64,000 bases of DNA, taken from contig NZ_CAMYKH010000002.1 of assembly GCF_947258935.1 (NCBI RefSeq), forward strand, positions 1 through 64,000. The letters are read 5' to 3'. The notes beneath the pieces were generated by a model. The model was given only the letters and a program-made list of their open reading frames with translations. It made no database searches and was not told the DNA's origin. This document shows positions 28,195-37,058 of this stretch, in pieces; the first letter of the stretch is position 1; every line of letters begins with the position of its first letter. Position numbers and translations under genes: made by a program. Origin of the DNA: an uncultured Muriicola sp. GTDB taxonomy: Bacteria; Bacteroidota; Bacteroidia; Flavobacteriales; Flavobacteriaceae.

Positions 28195-29418
28195 ATGATA
28201 AAAAAAGTAGGAATTTTATTTGGAATGGAAGATACCTTTCCTTGGGCCTTTATTGACAAGGTAAATGAATTAGGGAACGGGCAGGTAATAGCAGAGCCTG
28301 TTTTAATTGATAAAGTACAGCAGGGAATAGATTACGGCTACCATGTGATCATAGATCGTATCTCACAAGAGGTGCCATTTTACAGATCCTATCTGAAAAA
28401 TGCGGCACTAATGGGTACTGCGGTGATCAATAACCCATTTTGGTGGAGTGCAGATGAGAAGTTCTTTAACAACTGCCTTTCGCTACAGGTGGGGGTTCCT
28501 GTGCCCAAAACCATCTTATTGCCTTCTAAAGAAAGGCCGGATGATACTACAGAAAAGTCATTTCGGAATTTAAAAGGTCCTTTAGATTGGGACTATATCT
28601 TTAACTATATCGGCTTTCCTGCCTATATGAAACCACATTCTGGTGGGGGTTGGAAAAGCGTTTATAAGGTAGAATCTCCGGAAGATCTTTTTGCAAAGCA
28701 TGAAGAGACAGGTCAGCTTGTGATGATGTTACAAGAAGAGATCGTATTCGATGATTATTACAGAGTGTACTGTCTGGGTCGGAAGTATGTGCATATCATG
28801 CCATATGAACCAAGGAACGAATTTCATCTGCGCTATGTTACAGAACCTAAGACAACAGGTGCCGAGCATCAGAAGTTGATGAAGACCATCCATGATTATA
28901 CCATTAAACTAAACGAGGCGCTGGGATATGATTTTAATACAGTAGAATTCGCGGTTAGAAATGGCATTCCATACGCTATAGATTTTTGTAATCCTGCTCC
29001 GGATGCAGATATTCACTCTGTAGGAGAAGGGAATTTTAAATGGATCGTAGAGCACGCAGCAAAATTTGCAATTGAAAAGGCGAATGCTTATTCTGAGAAG
29101 CAAAATAATAGTTCCTGGGGTACTTTCCTTAGGGAAGCGGTTGCTCCAACCAAGGCAAAAGCGCCAAAGATCTCATTGAAATCGGCTGCGCAAGTAAAGA
29201 GAACTAAGGTTAAGAAGGCCGCTGTAAAGGCAACACCTAAAAAGAAGACAACAACGAAAGCCACTGCAAAGGCAGCTCCAAAAAAAGCTGCTCCGGCCCG
29301 TAAGACCGCAGTAAAGCCAGCTCCTAAAAAAGCTGCTCCTGCTCGTAAGACCACAGCAAAGGCAGCTCCAAAAAAGGCGTCTCCGGCTCGCAAGACTACC
29401 CCTAAGAAGAAAAAGTAA
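28195..29418 (+). CDS. ATP-grasp domain protein with histone-H1-like Lys/Ala/Pro-rich C-terminal tail
   Basis: YMKPHSGGGWKSVYKV, MLQEEI.FDDYYRVYCLGRKYVHIMPYEP, VEFAVRNGIPYAIDFCNPAPD; tail (A/P)APKKA(A/S)PARKT repeats. Confidence 0.88.
   Translation: MIKKVGILFGMEDTFPWAFIDKVNELGNGQVIAEPVLIDKVQQGIDYGYHVIIDRISQEVPFYRSYLKNAALMGTAVINNPFWWSADEKFFNNCLSLQVGVPVPKTILLPSKERPDDTTEKSFRNLKGPLDWDYIFNYIGFPAYMKPHSGGGWKSVYKVESPEDLFAKHEETGQLVMMLQEEIVFDDYYRVYCLGRKYVHIMPYEPRNEFHLRYVTEPKTTGAEHQKLMKTIHDYTIKLNEALGYDFNTVEFAVRNGIPYAIDFCNPAPDADIHSVGEGNFKWIVEHAAKFAIEKANAYSEKQNNSSWGTFLREAVAPTKAKAPKISLKSAAQVKRTKVKKAAVKATPKKKTTTKATAKAAPKKAAPARKTAVKPAPKKAAPARKTTAKAAPKKASPARKTTPKKKK
29272..29406 (+). repeat. Three in-frame 45-bp (15-aa) tandem repeats
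   Basis: AAPKKAAPARKTAVK / PAPKKAAPARKTTAK / AAPKKASPARKTTPK. Confidence 0.9.
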
Positions 29419-29438
29419 GCTAACACAAAGCAAACGTT

Positions 29439-30536
29439 ATGCACAAGTTCACCCTGGGTATTGAAGAGGAGTTCCAGATCCTGGATAGTGAGAGCCTTAC
29501 ATTGGTTTCACAAATGTCTAAAATATTAGAAGACGGTAAAGTGTTCTTAAAGGAACGGATCAAGGAAGAAATGCACCTGTCCGTAGTGGAGATGGGGACC
29601 AATATTTGTGAAAATATCAATGAGGCCAGGGATGAGGTATCTTATCTCAGGCAACAAGTGATAGAATTGGCCGGGAAAGAAGGATTGAAGGTTGCTGCCG
29701 CAGGGACGCATCCTTTTTCTATCTGGAGTGAACAACCCATTACGCCTAACCCCCGCTACGATCAGCTTATTGCAGAAATGAAGGATGTAGCCAGGTCTAA
29801 CCTTATTTTTGGATTGCACGTTCACGTGGGGATCCCAAGCAGGGAAGAAGGACTGCAGATCATGAATGTGGCTCGTTATTTTCTGCCGCATTTGTATGCG
29901 CTTTCTACCAACTCCCCATTCTGGGAAGGAAGAGATACCGGGTTTAAATCATTTCGATCAAAGATCTTTGATAAATTCCCGCGTACGGGCATCCCTCCTT
30001 ATTTTGCAAGTGTTGCAGAGTATGACAAATTTGTGGATATACTTGTAAAGACAAATTGCATAGATAATGGGAAGAAGATCTGGTGGGATATTCGTTTACA
30101 TCCATTTTATCCAACTGTAGAATTCAGAGTATGCGACATGGTCATGACCGTGGATGAGGTTACCTGTATTGCTGCTTTGATGCAATGTATCATTGCTAAA
30201 TTGCACAGACTTCATCAGAAGAACCAGAGCTTTAGATCGTACAGACGCGTCCTTATCAATGAAAATAAATGGCGTGCAGCCCGTTGGGGTATAGAAGCAA
30301 AGCTGATCGATTTTGGTAAGGAAGAAGAAGTGCCCTTTAAGGTCTTGATCGCTGAACTACTCGACTTTGTAGAAGATGTAGTGGATGAATTGGGATGCCG
30401 AAATGAAGTTAATTACGTGTATCAAATGTTAGAACAAGGCTCTGGAGCAGACAGGCAACTCCAGGTGTATAATGATACCAATGACCTGAAAGAAGTTGTA
30501 AAATATATTGTGGAACAAACCTCCAAAGGGTTATAA
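29439..30536 (+). CDS. YbdK/GCS2-type carboxylate-amine ligase
   Basis: KFTLGIEEEFQILD, GTHPFSIWSEQPITPNPRY, GLHVHVGIPSREEGLQIMNVARYFLPHLYALSTNSPFWEGRDTGFKSFR. Confidence 0.93.
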   Translation: MHKFTLGIEEEFQILDSESLTLVSQMSKILEDGKVFLKERIKEEMHLSVVEMGTNICENINEARDEVSYLRQQVIELAGKEGLKVAAAGTHPFSIWSEQPITPNPRYDQLIAEMKDVARSNLIFGLHVHVGIPSREEGLQIMNVARYFLPHLYALSTNSPFWEGRDTGFKSFRSKIFDKFPRTGIPPYFASVAEYDKFVDILVKTNCIDNGKKIWWDIRLHPFYPTVEFRVCDMVMTVDEVTCIAALMQCIIAKLHRLHQKNQSFRSYRRVLINENKWRAARWGIEAKLIDFGKEEEVPFKVLIAELLDFVEDVVDELGCRNEVNYVYQMLEQGSGADRQLQVYNDTNDLKEVVKYIVEQTSKGL

Positions 30537-30602
30537 TTGAGATAACAAGGCCCTTACCGGGGTACCATCACAATGCTTCCTAGTACGAAAAGAGAATAAT
30601 AC

Positions 30603-31439
30603 ATGTACCCTACCTATAAGATAGCCATCCTTGATATGAACGCAGGCCAGCCCAATGAAGGCATGCGCTGTATAAAAATGCTGGTGGAACAGTTTTTTGA
30701 GAATGAAGATGTAAAAGGCGATTATGAGATCTTTGATGTTCGCGTTAACTATCAACTTCCTGATCTGTTAGACTATGATATTTTTATTTCTTCCGGTGGT
30801 CCGGATTCCCCAAAACCTACCGGGGAAAAATGGGAGAATAAGTACTTTAAATTCCTAGACGAGATCTACGATCACAATCTATTGGAAGAGCGAAAAAAAT
30901 ACCTTTTCCTGATTTGTCATTCGTTCCAATTGGCGTGTTTGCACTGGAAACTGGCAAAAATTAAAAGAAGAAAGTCGACCGCTTTCGGGATCATGCCGGT
31001 ACACAAGACAAAGCGTGGAAAGAAGGAGTACCTTCTCGAAGGCTTGCAGAATCCTTTTTATGCGGTAGACTCAAGGGATTATCAGGTGGTTAAACCTAAA
31101 AAGAAGCGATTAAAAAGTTTGGGCTGTACCATTTTATGTAAGGAGAAAAAGCGCCCACATGTTCCATTGGAACGCGCTGTTATGGCTATTCGTTTTTCGA
31201 AGGAGATCTTTGGGGTACAATTTCATCCCGAAGCAGATTCGGAAGGGATGATGCGCTACTTTAAAAGAGCAGACAAGCGAGACCATATCATAAGACATCA
31301 TGGAAAAAGAAAGTACCATGATATGATGATCCATTTAGACGATGATGACAAGATCCTGAAGACAAACAGGACCATCATTCCCAGATTTTTGCAACAGGCA
31401 GCAGATGCCATTGACCATCAAACACCAATTTCTGTATGA
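30603..31439 (+). CDS. Class I glutamine amidotransferase-like protein
   Basis: FISSGGPDSPKPTGE, nucleophile region FLICHSFQLACLHW, FGVQFHPEADSEGM (His-Glu). Confidence 0.85.
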   Translation: MYPTYKIAILDMNAGQPNEGMRCIKMLVEQFFENEDVKGDYEIFDVRVNYQLPDLLDYDIFISSGGPDSPKPTGEKWENKYFKFLDEIYDHNLLEERKKYLFLICHSFQLACLHWKLAKIKRRKSTAFGIMPVHKTKRGKKEYLLEGLQNPFYAVDSRDYQVVKPKKKRLKSLGCTILCKEKKRPHVPLERAVMAIRFSKEIFGVQFHPEADSEGMMRYFKRADKRDHIIRHHGKRKYHDMMIHLDDDDKILKTNRTIIPRFLQQAADAIDHQTPISV

Positions 31440-32632
31440 TACCCAACATTAGGGACCAGTTTAACAAAGGATTTGAGCAGACGTATTACGAAAAACTTCA
31501 AAAAGAGGTAGCAGATACCTATGGTGAGCCCTGTGCCTTCAGGATCTCTGAATCGCCCGTTTTCTTTGATAAGGCGATGAAGAAAAAGGTGTTCGACGCC
31601 TGCGATGCCATCCTGGAGCAATTAGATGCCATCGAATATGAAACGGTAAAGCACCGTTTTATGCCCAAGCATTTGCATTCGCCATCCCATTCCGGGAACC
31701 CTCATTTTTTAGGGATCGATTTTGGCTTGTGTGAAGATGAAGCCGGTAATCTAAGCCCCCAGCTGATAGAACTTCAGGCCTTTCCTTCCCTTTTCTGCTA
31801 TCAGCCATTTTTAGCAAAAGCCTATTTAAAACATTACCCCAACCTTCCAAAAGAAGGGTTCCATTACTTTTTTGACGGACATACAGAAGATAGTTATCTG
31901 AAAATACTCAAGGAAGTAATTCTTGGGAAGGAAGATCCTGAGAATGTCATTTTAATGGAGATCTTTCCTGAGAAACAAAAGACGCGGATCGACTTTTGGG
32001 CTACAAAACACGCGCTGGGAATTGAAGTTGTTTGTATGACAAAGGTCATTAAGGAAGGGAAACAGTTATTTTACGAAAAGGACGGCCGCAAGATCAGGAT
32101 ACATCGCATTTATAATCGTGTAATTTTTGATGACCTGTACCAGTTTCAGGACCTGAAGACCAATTTTAATATTTTTGACGACCTGGAGGTTACCTGGATC
32201 ACCAATCCGGATTGGTTCTTTATGATCTCTAAGTGTATTATGCCCATGCTGTCTCATGAGAGCGTTCCGGAGTCCTATTATTTAGATGAGATCCCCGAAG
32301 ACATCGATCTTCATCAATATGTGCTAAAGCCTTTGTTCTCCTTTGCGGGGAAAGGTGTAAACCTGGAACCTACCTGGGAGATGCTCAATGAGATAAAGGA
32401 CCGCAAGAACTATATGCTTCAAAAAAAGGTAACCTATGCCTCGCTTATTAAGACCAATACAGACAAGAATTCTAAGGTAGAGTTACGGATCCTTTATGTT
32501 TGGAACGAAGAAGCCGGAAAACTAAGACCGGTCATTAACCTTACCAGGATGGGGAAAGGCGGACTTATAAATGTATCGCACCTCACCAATGATACATGGA
32601 TAGGGTCTTCAATCAGTTTTTTTGAGAATTAA
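31436..32632 (+). CDS. ATP-grasp-like ligase, probably circularly permuted
   Basis: FLGIDFGLCEDEAGNLSPQLIELQAFPSL precedes LKPLFSFAGKGVNLEPTWEMLNEI..KVELRILYVW; ATG overlaps previous stop by 4 bp. Confidence 0.65.
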   Translation: MIPNIRDQFNKGFEQTYYEKLQKEVADTYGEPCAFRISESPVFFDKAMKKKVFDACDAILEQLDAIEYETVKHRFMPKHLHSPSHSGNPHFLGIDFGLCEDEAGNLSPQLIELQAFPSLFCYQPFLAKAYLKHYPNLPKEGFHYFFDGHTEDSYLKILKEVILGKEDPENVILMEIFPEKQKTRIDFWATKHALGIEVVCMTKVIKEGKQLFYEKDGRKIRIHRIYNRVIFDDLYQFQDLKTNFNIFDDLEVTWITNPDWFFMISKCIMPMLSHESVPESYYLDEIPEDIDLHQYVLKPLFSFAGKGVNLEPTWEMLNEIKDRKNYMLQKKVTYASLIKTNTDKNSKVELRILYVWNEEAGKLRPVINLTRMGKGGLINVSHLTNDTWIGSSISFFEN

Positions 32633-32653
32633 ACCTGGCTCCTGAAGAATACC

Positions 32654-33244
32654 TTATTGGATGTTAGCCACAAGCTTGGCAACATACTTCCCAATAACGT
32701 CAAACTCCAGATTTACCCTGCTTCCTTTGGTGTATTCCTTAAAACGGGTGTGTTCATAGGTATAGGGGATAATGGCTACGCTAAAGGAATGCTGAAGAGA
32801 ATTCACCACCGTTAAGCTCACTCCATCTATGGTGATAGAACCTTTTTCAATGGTCACATGCTGCTCGTTGGGAGTATATGTAAAAGTAAAATACCAACTG
32901 CCGTCTTTTTCTTCTATATGGCTGCATGTTGCAGTTGTATCTACATGTCCCTGCACTATATGGCCATCTAAGCGTGAGCCAAGGATCATGGCCCGCTCCA
33001 GGTTTACCAAGGCTCCTTCTTTAAGGTCATTCAGCGTAGTTTTTAATAGGGTTTCTTCAACAGCGGTAACCGTATATTCATCATTTTGAATATTCACCAC
33101 AGTAAGGCACACCCCATTGTGAGCCACACTTTGATCTACCTTTAATTCAGGGGTAAGCTTGGAGGAGATGCTTAGGTGTAGATTGCCTCCATCTTTTTTA
33201 AGTCGGGTAATTTTTCCAAGGGTTTCAATGATTCCTGTAAACAT
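32654..33244 (-). CDS. ribE: Riboflavin synthase (alpha subunit)
   Basis: MFTGIIETLGKI, DQSVAHNGVCLTVV, GHIVQGHVDTT, KGSITIDGVSLTVV internal duplication. Confidence 0.96.
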   Translation of the reverse strand: MFTGIIETLGKITRLKKDGGNLHLSISSKLTPELKVDQSVAHNGVCLTVVNIQNDEYTVTAVEETLLKTTLNDLKEGALVNLERAMILGSRLDGHIVQGHVDTTATCSHIEEKDGSWYFTFTYTPNEQHVTIEKGSITIDGVSLTVVNSLQHSFSVAIIPYTYEHTRFKEYTKGSRVNLEFDVIGKYVAKLVANIQ

Positions 33245-33419
33245 GCATCGGAAGTTTTAAGAAAAGCGATAATTTCGCAATGAATACGCGCTTTATAGCT
33301 TATTTTTGAACAACAATTCGCGTGGAAAGTGGCAGCGTAAAGAGCAATATGCAGGCACTTTTACTGCGATTATGTGCGTTCCCACCCGGGAACACAAAGT
33401 TAGTGCAAAGCACAGTTAT

Positions 33420-34475
33420 ATGAGGAATGAAAATTCAAAAATAAAAGTAGGGATCTCCGTAGGGGATTTAAACGGTATTGGTTGCGAAGTGATCTTAAAG
33501 ACCTTTGAAGATGTTAGGATGATGGAGTTGTGTACGCCGGTCATTTTCGCCTCTACAAGGACAATTTCTCAACAAAAGAACAATCTTGGTATGGAGCTTA
33601 CTTTTCACGGAATTGATAGTGCTTCCCGTGCCATAGATGGAAAGATCAATGTGGTGAATGTCTGGAAGGAAACACCGAATATAAGCTATGGAAAGGAAAC
33701 GGATGAAGCCGGCTTGTATGCCATTCGCTCCTTAAAAGCAGCCGTTGGGGCTTTAAAGAAAGGCGAGGTAGACATTTTGGTAACCGCACCGATCAATAAA
33801 AAGAACATACAGGCAGAAGATTTTAATTTCCCCGGGCATACAGATTATTTAGCTAAAGAATTGGAAGGGGAGAGTTTGATGTTTATGGTGACAGACAGTT
33901 TAAAAGTTGGACTGTTAACAGATCATGTTGCCGTAAAGGATGTGGCCCATTCTATTACCAAAAAGTTGATCCAAAACAAGGTTGGGATCATAGAGAAAAG
34001 CCTGAAGATGGATTTTGGAATTCGGAAACCAAAGATCGCCCTCTTAGGGATCAACCCCCATAGTGGAGATAATGGGGTAATTGGGAAAGAAGATGATGAG
34101 GTGCTGAAACCTACTATTACGGAAATATCCAATACAGGAAAGCTTGTTTATGGGCCATATGCGGCCGATAGTTTTTTTGGCTCGGACAACTATCGGCAGT
34201 TCGATGCCATTTTAGCGGCCTATCATGACCAGGGTCTTATCCCCTTTAAAACCCTTTCCTTTGGGCAAGGGGTGAACTACACCGCAGGTTTATCAAAAGT
34301 TAGAACCTCTCCAGATCATGGTACGGCATACGAAATAGCAGGGAAGGGAGTAGCAGATCCCGGTTCCTTTAAGGAAGCTATCTTTACGGGAATAAAGATC
34401 TTTAAGAATAGGGAAGAGTATGAGGATTTGACGAAGAACCCTCTTAGGAAGCAAAAAGTAAGAGCCTCAAGGTAA
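33420..34475 (+). CDS. pdxA: 4-hydroxythreonine-4-phosphate dehydrogenase PdxA
   Basis: KVGISVGDLNGIGCEVILKTF, TAPINKKNI, FPGHTDYLA, GINPHSGDNG, YHDQGLIPFK, RTSPDHGTAYEIAGKG; internal start chosen over ORF-track start 33306. Confidence 0.95.
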   Translation: MRNENSKIKVGISVGDLNGIGCEVILKTFEDVRMMELCTPVIFASTRTISQQKNNLGMELTFHGIDSASRAIDGKINVVNVWKETPNISYGKETDEAGLYAIRSLKAAVGALKKGEVDILVTAPINKKNIQAEDFNFPGHTDYLAKELEGESLMFMVTDSLKVGLLTDHVAVKDVAHSITKKLIQNKVGIIEKSLKMDFGIRKPKIALLGINPHSGDNGVIGKEDDEVLKPTITEISNTGKLVYGPYAADSFFGSDNYRQFDAILAAYHDQGLIPFKTLSFGQGVNYTAGLSKVRTSPDHGTAYEIAGKGVADPGSFKEAIFTGIKIFKNREEYEDLTKNPLRKQKVRASR

Positions 34476-34531
34476 GCGCATTTTTCCTTTTGCTTATCCT
34501 AAATCAAAGCCGAAATAAATAGGAAATTGGT

Positions 34532-34560
34532 TTGCAATTGATAAAAATAAATTATCTTTG
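34532..34560 (+). promoter_or_regulatory. Bacteroidota-type promoter TTG-N18-TATCTTTG
   Basis: TTG at 34532-34534 and TATCTTTG at 34553-34560, 24 bp upstream of the DUF177 gene. Confidence 0.6.
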
Positions 34561-34583
34561 CACGCCTTAAACGATTGTAAAAG

Positions 34584-35117
34584 ATGGTGACGCATAAGGA
34601 ATTTGGTATTCCTTTTTCAGGATTAAAACTAGGTGCGCATTCGTTTGAGTATCAAATTAACAATAAGTTCTTTGAATCTTTTGGGTATCATGAGTTTAAT
34701 GAAGCTGACATTTTGGTGCAGGTTCAATTTAACAAAATGACGACAGTGATGGAGTTAGACATGAGTGCCAATGGCACTGTAAATGTCGCTTGCGATCTCA
34801 CAAACGAACCTTTCGATCTGGCGGTAAAAGCCTCCCTGGAGTTAGTAATAAAGTTTGGAGAAGAGTACAATGATGAGGATGATGAAGTATTGGTCATTCC
34901 CCATGCAGAGCATCAGATCAATATAGCACAATACATTTACGAAATGCTTGTGCTGGCTGTTCCTTCTAAACGAATTCACCCCGGAGTGGAGGATGGAACA
35001 TTAGAATCTGAAGCATTGCGCAAACTTGAAGAATTGCAACCAAAAGAGACACAGAAAAACGACGATAAGACGGATCCCAGATGGGATGCATTAAAAGATT
35101 TACTAACGGATAAATAA
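34584..35117 (+). CDS. DUF177 (YceD-like) protein
   Basis: Position directly before rpm[34 protein letters not shown]. Confidence 0.9.
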   Translation: MVTHKEFGIPFSGLKLGAHSFEYQINNKFFESFGYHEFNEADILVQVQFNKMTTVMELDMSANGTVNVACDLTNEPFDLAVKASLELVIKFGEEYNDEDDEVLVIPHAEHQINIAQYIYEMLVLAVPSKRIHPGVEDGTLESEALRKLEELQPKETQKNDDKTDPRWDALKDLLTDK

Positions 35118-35125
35118 GTTTCAAA

Positions 35126-35323
35126 ATGGCACATCCTAAAAGGAAGATTTCCAAAACCAGAAGAGACAAAAGAAGAACACACTATAAAGCAGTGGCACCT
35201 ACCCTTGCCAAAGATCCAACTACTGGTGAGATGCACTTGTATCACAGAGCTCACTGGCATGAAGGGAAACTTTATTACAGAGGCCAGGTTCTAATTGACA
35301 AGGCGGAAGAAGCAACAGCTTAA
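35126..35323 (+). CDS. rpmF: 50S ribosomal protein L32
   Basis: [22 protein letters not shown], 65 aa. Confidence 0.97.
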   Translation: MAHPKRKISKTRRDKRRTHYKAVAPTLAKDPTTGEMHLYHRAHWHEGKLYYRGQVLIDKAEEATA

Positions 35324-35341
35324 GTTGAAGAATATCATGAG

Positions 35342-35371
35342 ACTCCCATCATAATAGATGGGAGTTTTTTT
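35342..35371 (+). terminator. Rho-independent terminator after rpmF
   Basis: ACTCCCATC-ATAATA-GATGGGAGT-TTTTTT. Confidence 0.85.
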
Positions 35372-35490
35372 ATGGGGTAAGCACAAAACTCTAAAAACCA
35401 TGAAATTGAGCAAAAAGTCCCAAAAAATCACTATTTTTCACAACTTTTGGAGCATTTTTGAAGGTTTCCGCTTAAAAAACCGATGTTAGT

Positions 35491-36483
35491 ATGACCAAAA
35501 TTACAGCAGCAATTACAGCTGTGGGGGCCTACGTACCCGAGTTCAGGTTAACCAATAAAATTTTGGAAACCATGATGGATACGAATGATGAATGGATTAC
35601 CACTCGTACCGGTATCAAGGAGAGAAGAATTCTCAAAGACAAGGATAAGGGGACCTCTTATTTGGCTATTAAAGCCGTTGAGGATCTTTTAAAGAAAGGC
35701 AATATAGACCCAAAAGAGATAGACCTGGTCTTATTAGGAACAGCCACACCAGATTTACCCGTTGCTTCAACCGCCGTTTACGTAGCCACAAAGATTGGAG
35801 CCGTAAATGCGTTTGCGTATGACATTCAGGCTGCATGTTGTAACTTCCTCTATGGAATGTCTACTGCTGCTCGCTATATAGAATCGGGGAAATATAAAAA
35901 GGTGCTTCTTATTGGAGCAGATAAAATGTCTTCTATCCTGGATTATACAGACAGAACTACTTGTATCATTTTTGGAGACGGTGCCGGAGCAGTACTTTTT
36001 GAACCCAATACTGACGGATTTGGATTGCAGGATGAGTATCTTAGATCTGATGGAACAGGAAGAGAGTTCCTAAAAATAGAAGCGGGAGGATCCCTTTTAC
36101 CCCCATCAGAAGAGACCGTAAAAAATAAACAGCATTACGTGTACCAGGATGGAAAATCAGTATTTAAATTTGCGGTGACCAATATGGCAGACGCAGCTGC
36201 TTTGATCATGGAAAGGAATGATCTAACCCATGATGATGTGCAATGGCTTGTGCCACATCAGGCAAACAAGAGAATTATTGATGCGACCTCTAACAGGATG
36301 AGGCTTGAACCGTCCAAGGTAATGATGAACATTCAGAAATACGGAAATACAACATCTGCTACATTGCCACTTTTATTGAGTGACTATGAGAAGCAATTAA
36401 AAAAAGGAGACAACTTGGTATTCGCAGCCTTTGGTGGCGGATTTACCTGGGGGTCAATATATTTAAAATGGGCATATAACTAA
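35491..36483 (+). CDS. fabH: Beta-ketoacyl-ACP synthase III
   Basis: AAVGAYVPEFRLTNKILE..TNDEWITTRTGIKERR, DIQAACCNFLYGM, PHQANKRIIDATS, YGNTTSATLPL. Confidence 0.96.
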   Translation: MTKITAAITAVGAYVPEFRLTNKILETMMDTNDEWITTRTGIKERRILKDKDKGTSYLAIKAVEDLLKKGNIDPKEIDLVLLGTATPDLPVASTAVYVATKIGAVNAFAYDIQAACCNFLYGMSTAARYIESGKYKKVLLIGADKMSSILDYTDRTTCIIFGDGAGAVLFEPNTDGFGLQDEYLRSDGTGREFLKIEAGGSLLPPSEETVKNKQHYVYQDGKSVFKFAVTNMADAAALIMERNDLTHDDVQWLVPHQANKRIIDATSNRMRLEPSKVMMNIQKYGNTTSATLPLLLSDYEKQLKKGDNLVFAAFGGGFTWGSIYLKWAYN

Positions 36484-36509
36484 GCAAGAACTAATCAAAA
36501 ACGAATTCC

Positions 36510-36977
36510 ATGGATATTAAAGAGATTCAAAGCTTAATTAAGTTTGTGGCAAAATCAGGAGCCAGTGAAGTTAAATTGGAAACTGATGATATTAAAATCA
36601 CCATTAGAACAGGACCTGCTGATTCTGGAGGGGAGACCACATATATTCAGCAACTTCCTGCAGCACCAGCTCCGGCCCCTGTGGCCGTCGCGGCACCTGT
36701 TGAAACAGCACCGGCGAAAAAAGAAGAGGATTCCAAATTGATCACCATCAAATCCCCGATCATCGGAACCTTTTACAGGAAACCATCACCAGATAAACCC
36801 GCTTTTGTTGAAGTAGGTGATACTATTGGCGTAGGCGATGTCTTATGTGTTATTGAGGCCATGAAGCTTTTCAATGATATAGAATCTGAAGTATCCGGGA
36901 AAATTGTAAAAGTATTGGTAGAGGATTCATCTCCGGTAGAATTCGATCAGCCTTTATTCCTGGTAGATCCTTCCTAA
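36510..36977 (+). CDS. accB: Acetyl-CoA carboxylase biotin carboxyl carrier protein
   Basis: [39 protein letters not shown]. Confidence 0.97.
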   Translation: MDIKEIQSLIKFVAKSGASEVKLETDDIKITIRTGPADSGGETTYIQQLPAAPAPAPVAVAAPVETAPAKKEEDSKLITIKSPIIGTFYRKPSPDKPAFVEVGDTIGVGDVLCVIEAMKLFNDIESEVSGKIVKVLVEDSSPVEFDQPLFLVDPS

Positions 36978-37058
36978 GAAGAAAATAACACAGCCGGGAT
37001 TATAGTTGCTCCAATGCAGAGCAAAAATAACTTCCGCGGCCAAGAAACCCATGTAATT

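Noticed and set aside
29088-29444. 118-aa antisense ORF (LRAGAAFFGAAFAV repeats)
   Set aside because: It is the exact antisense of the Lys/Ala-rich repeat tail; composition is explained by the sense strand.
33245-33419. FMN riboswitch near ribE, and coding extension of pdxA to 33306
   Set aside because: The spacer is too short and lacks RFN-element motifs; PdxA homology starts at the internal Met (33420), so the upstream extension is probably non-coding.
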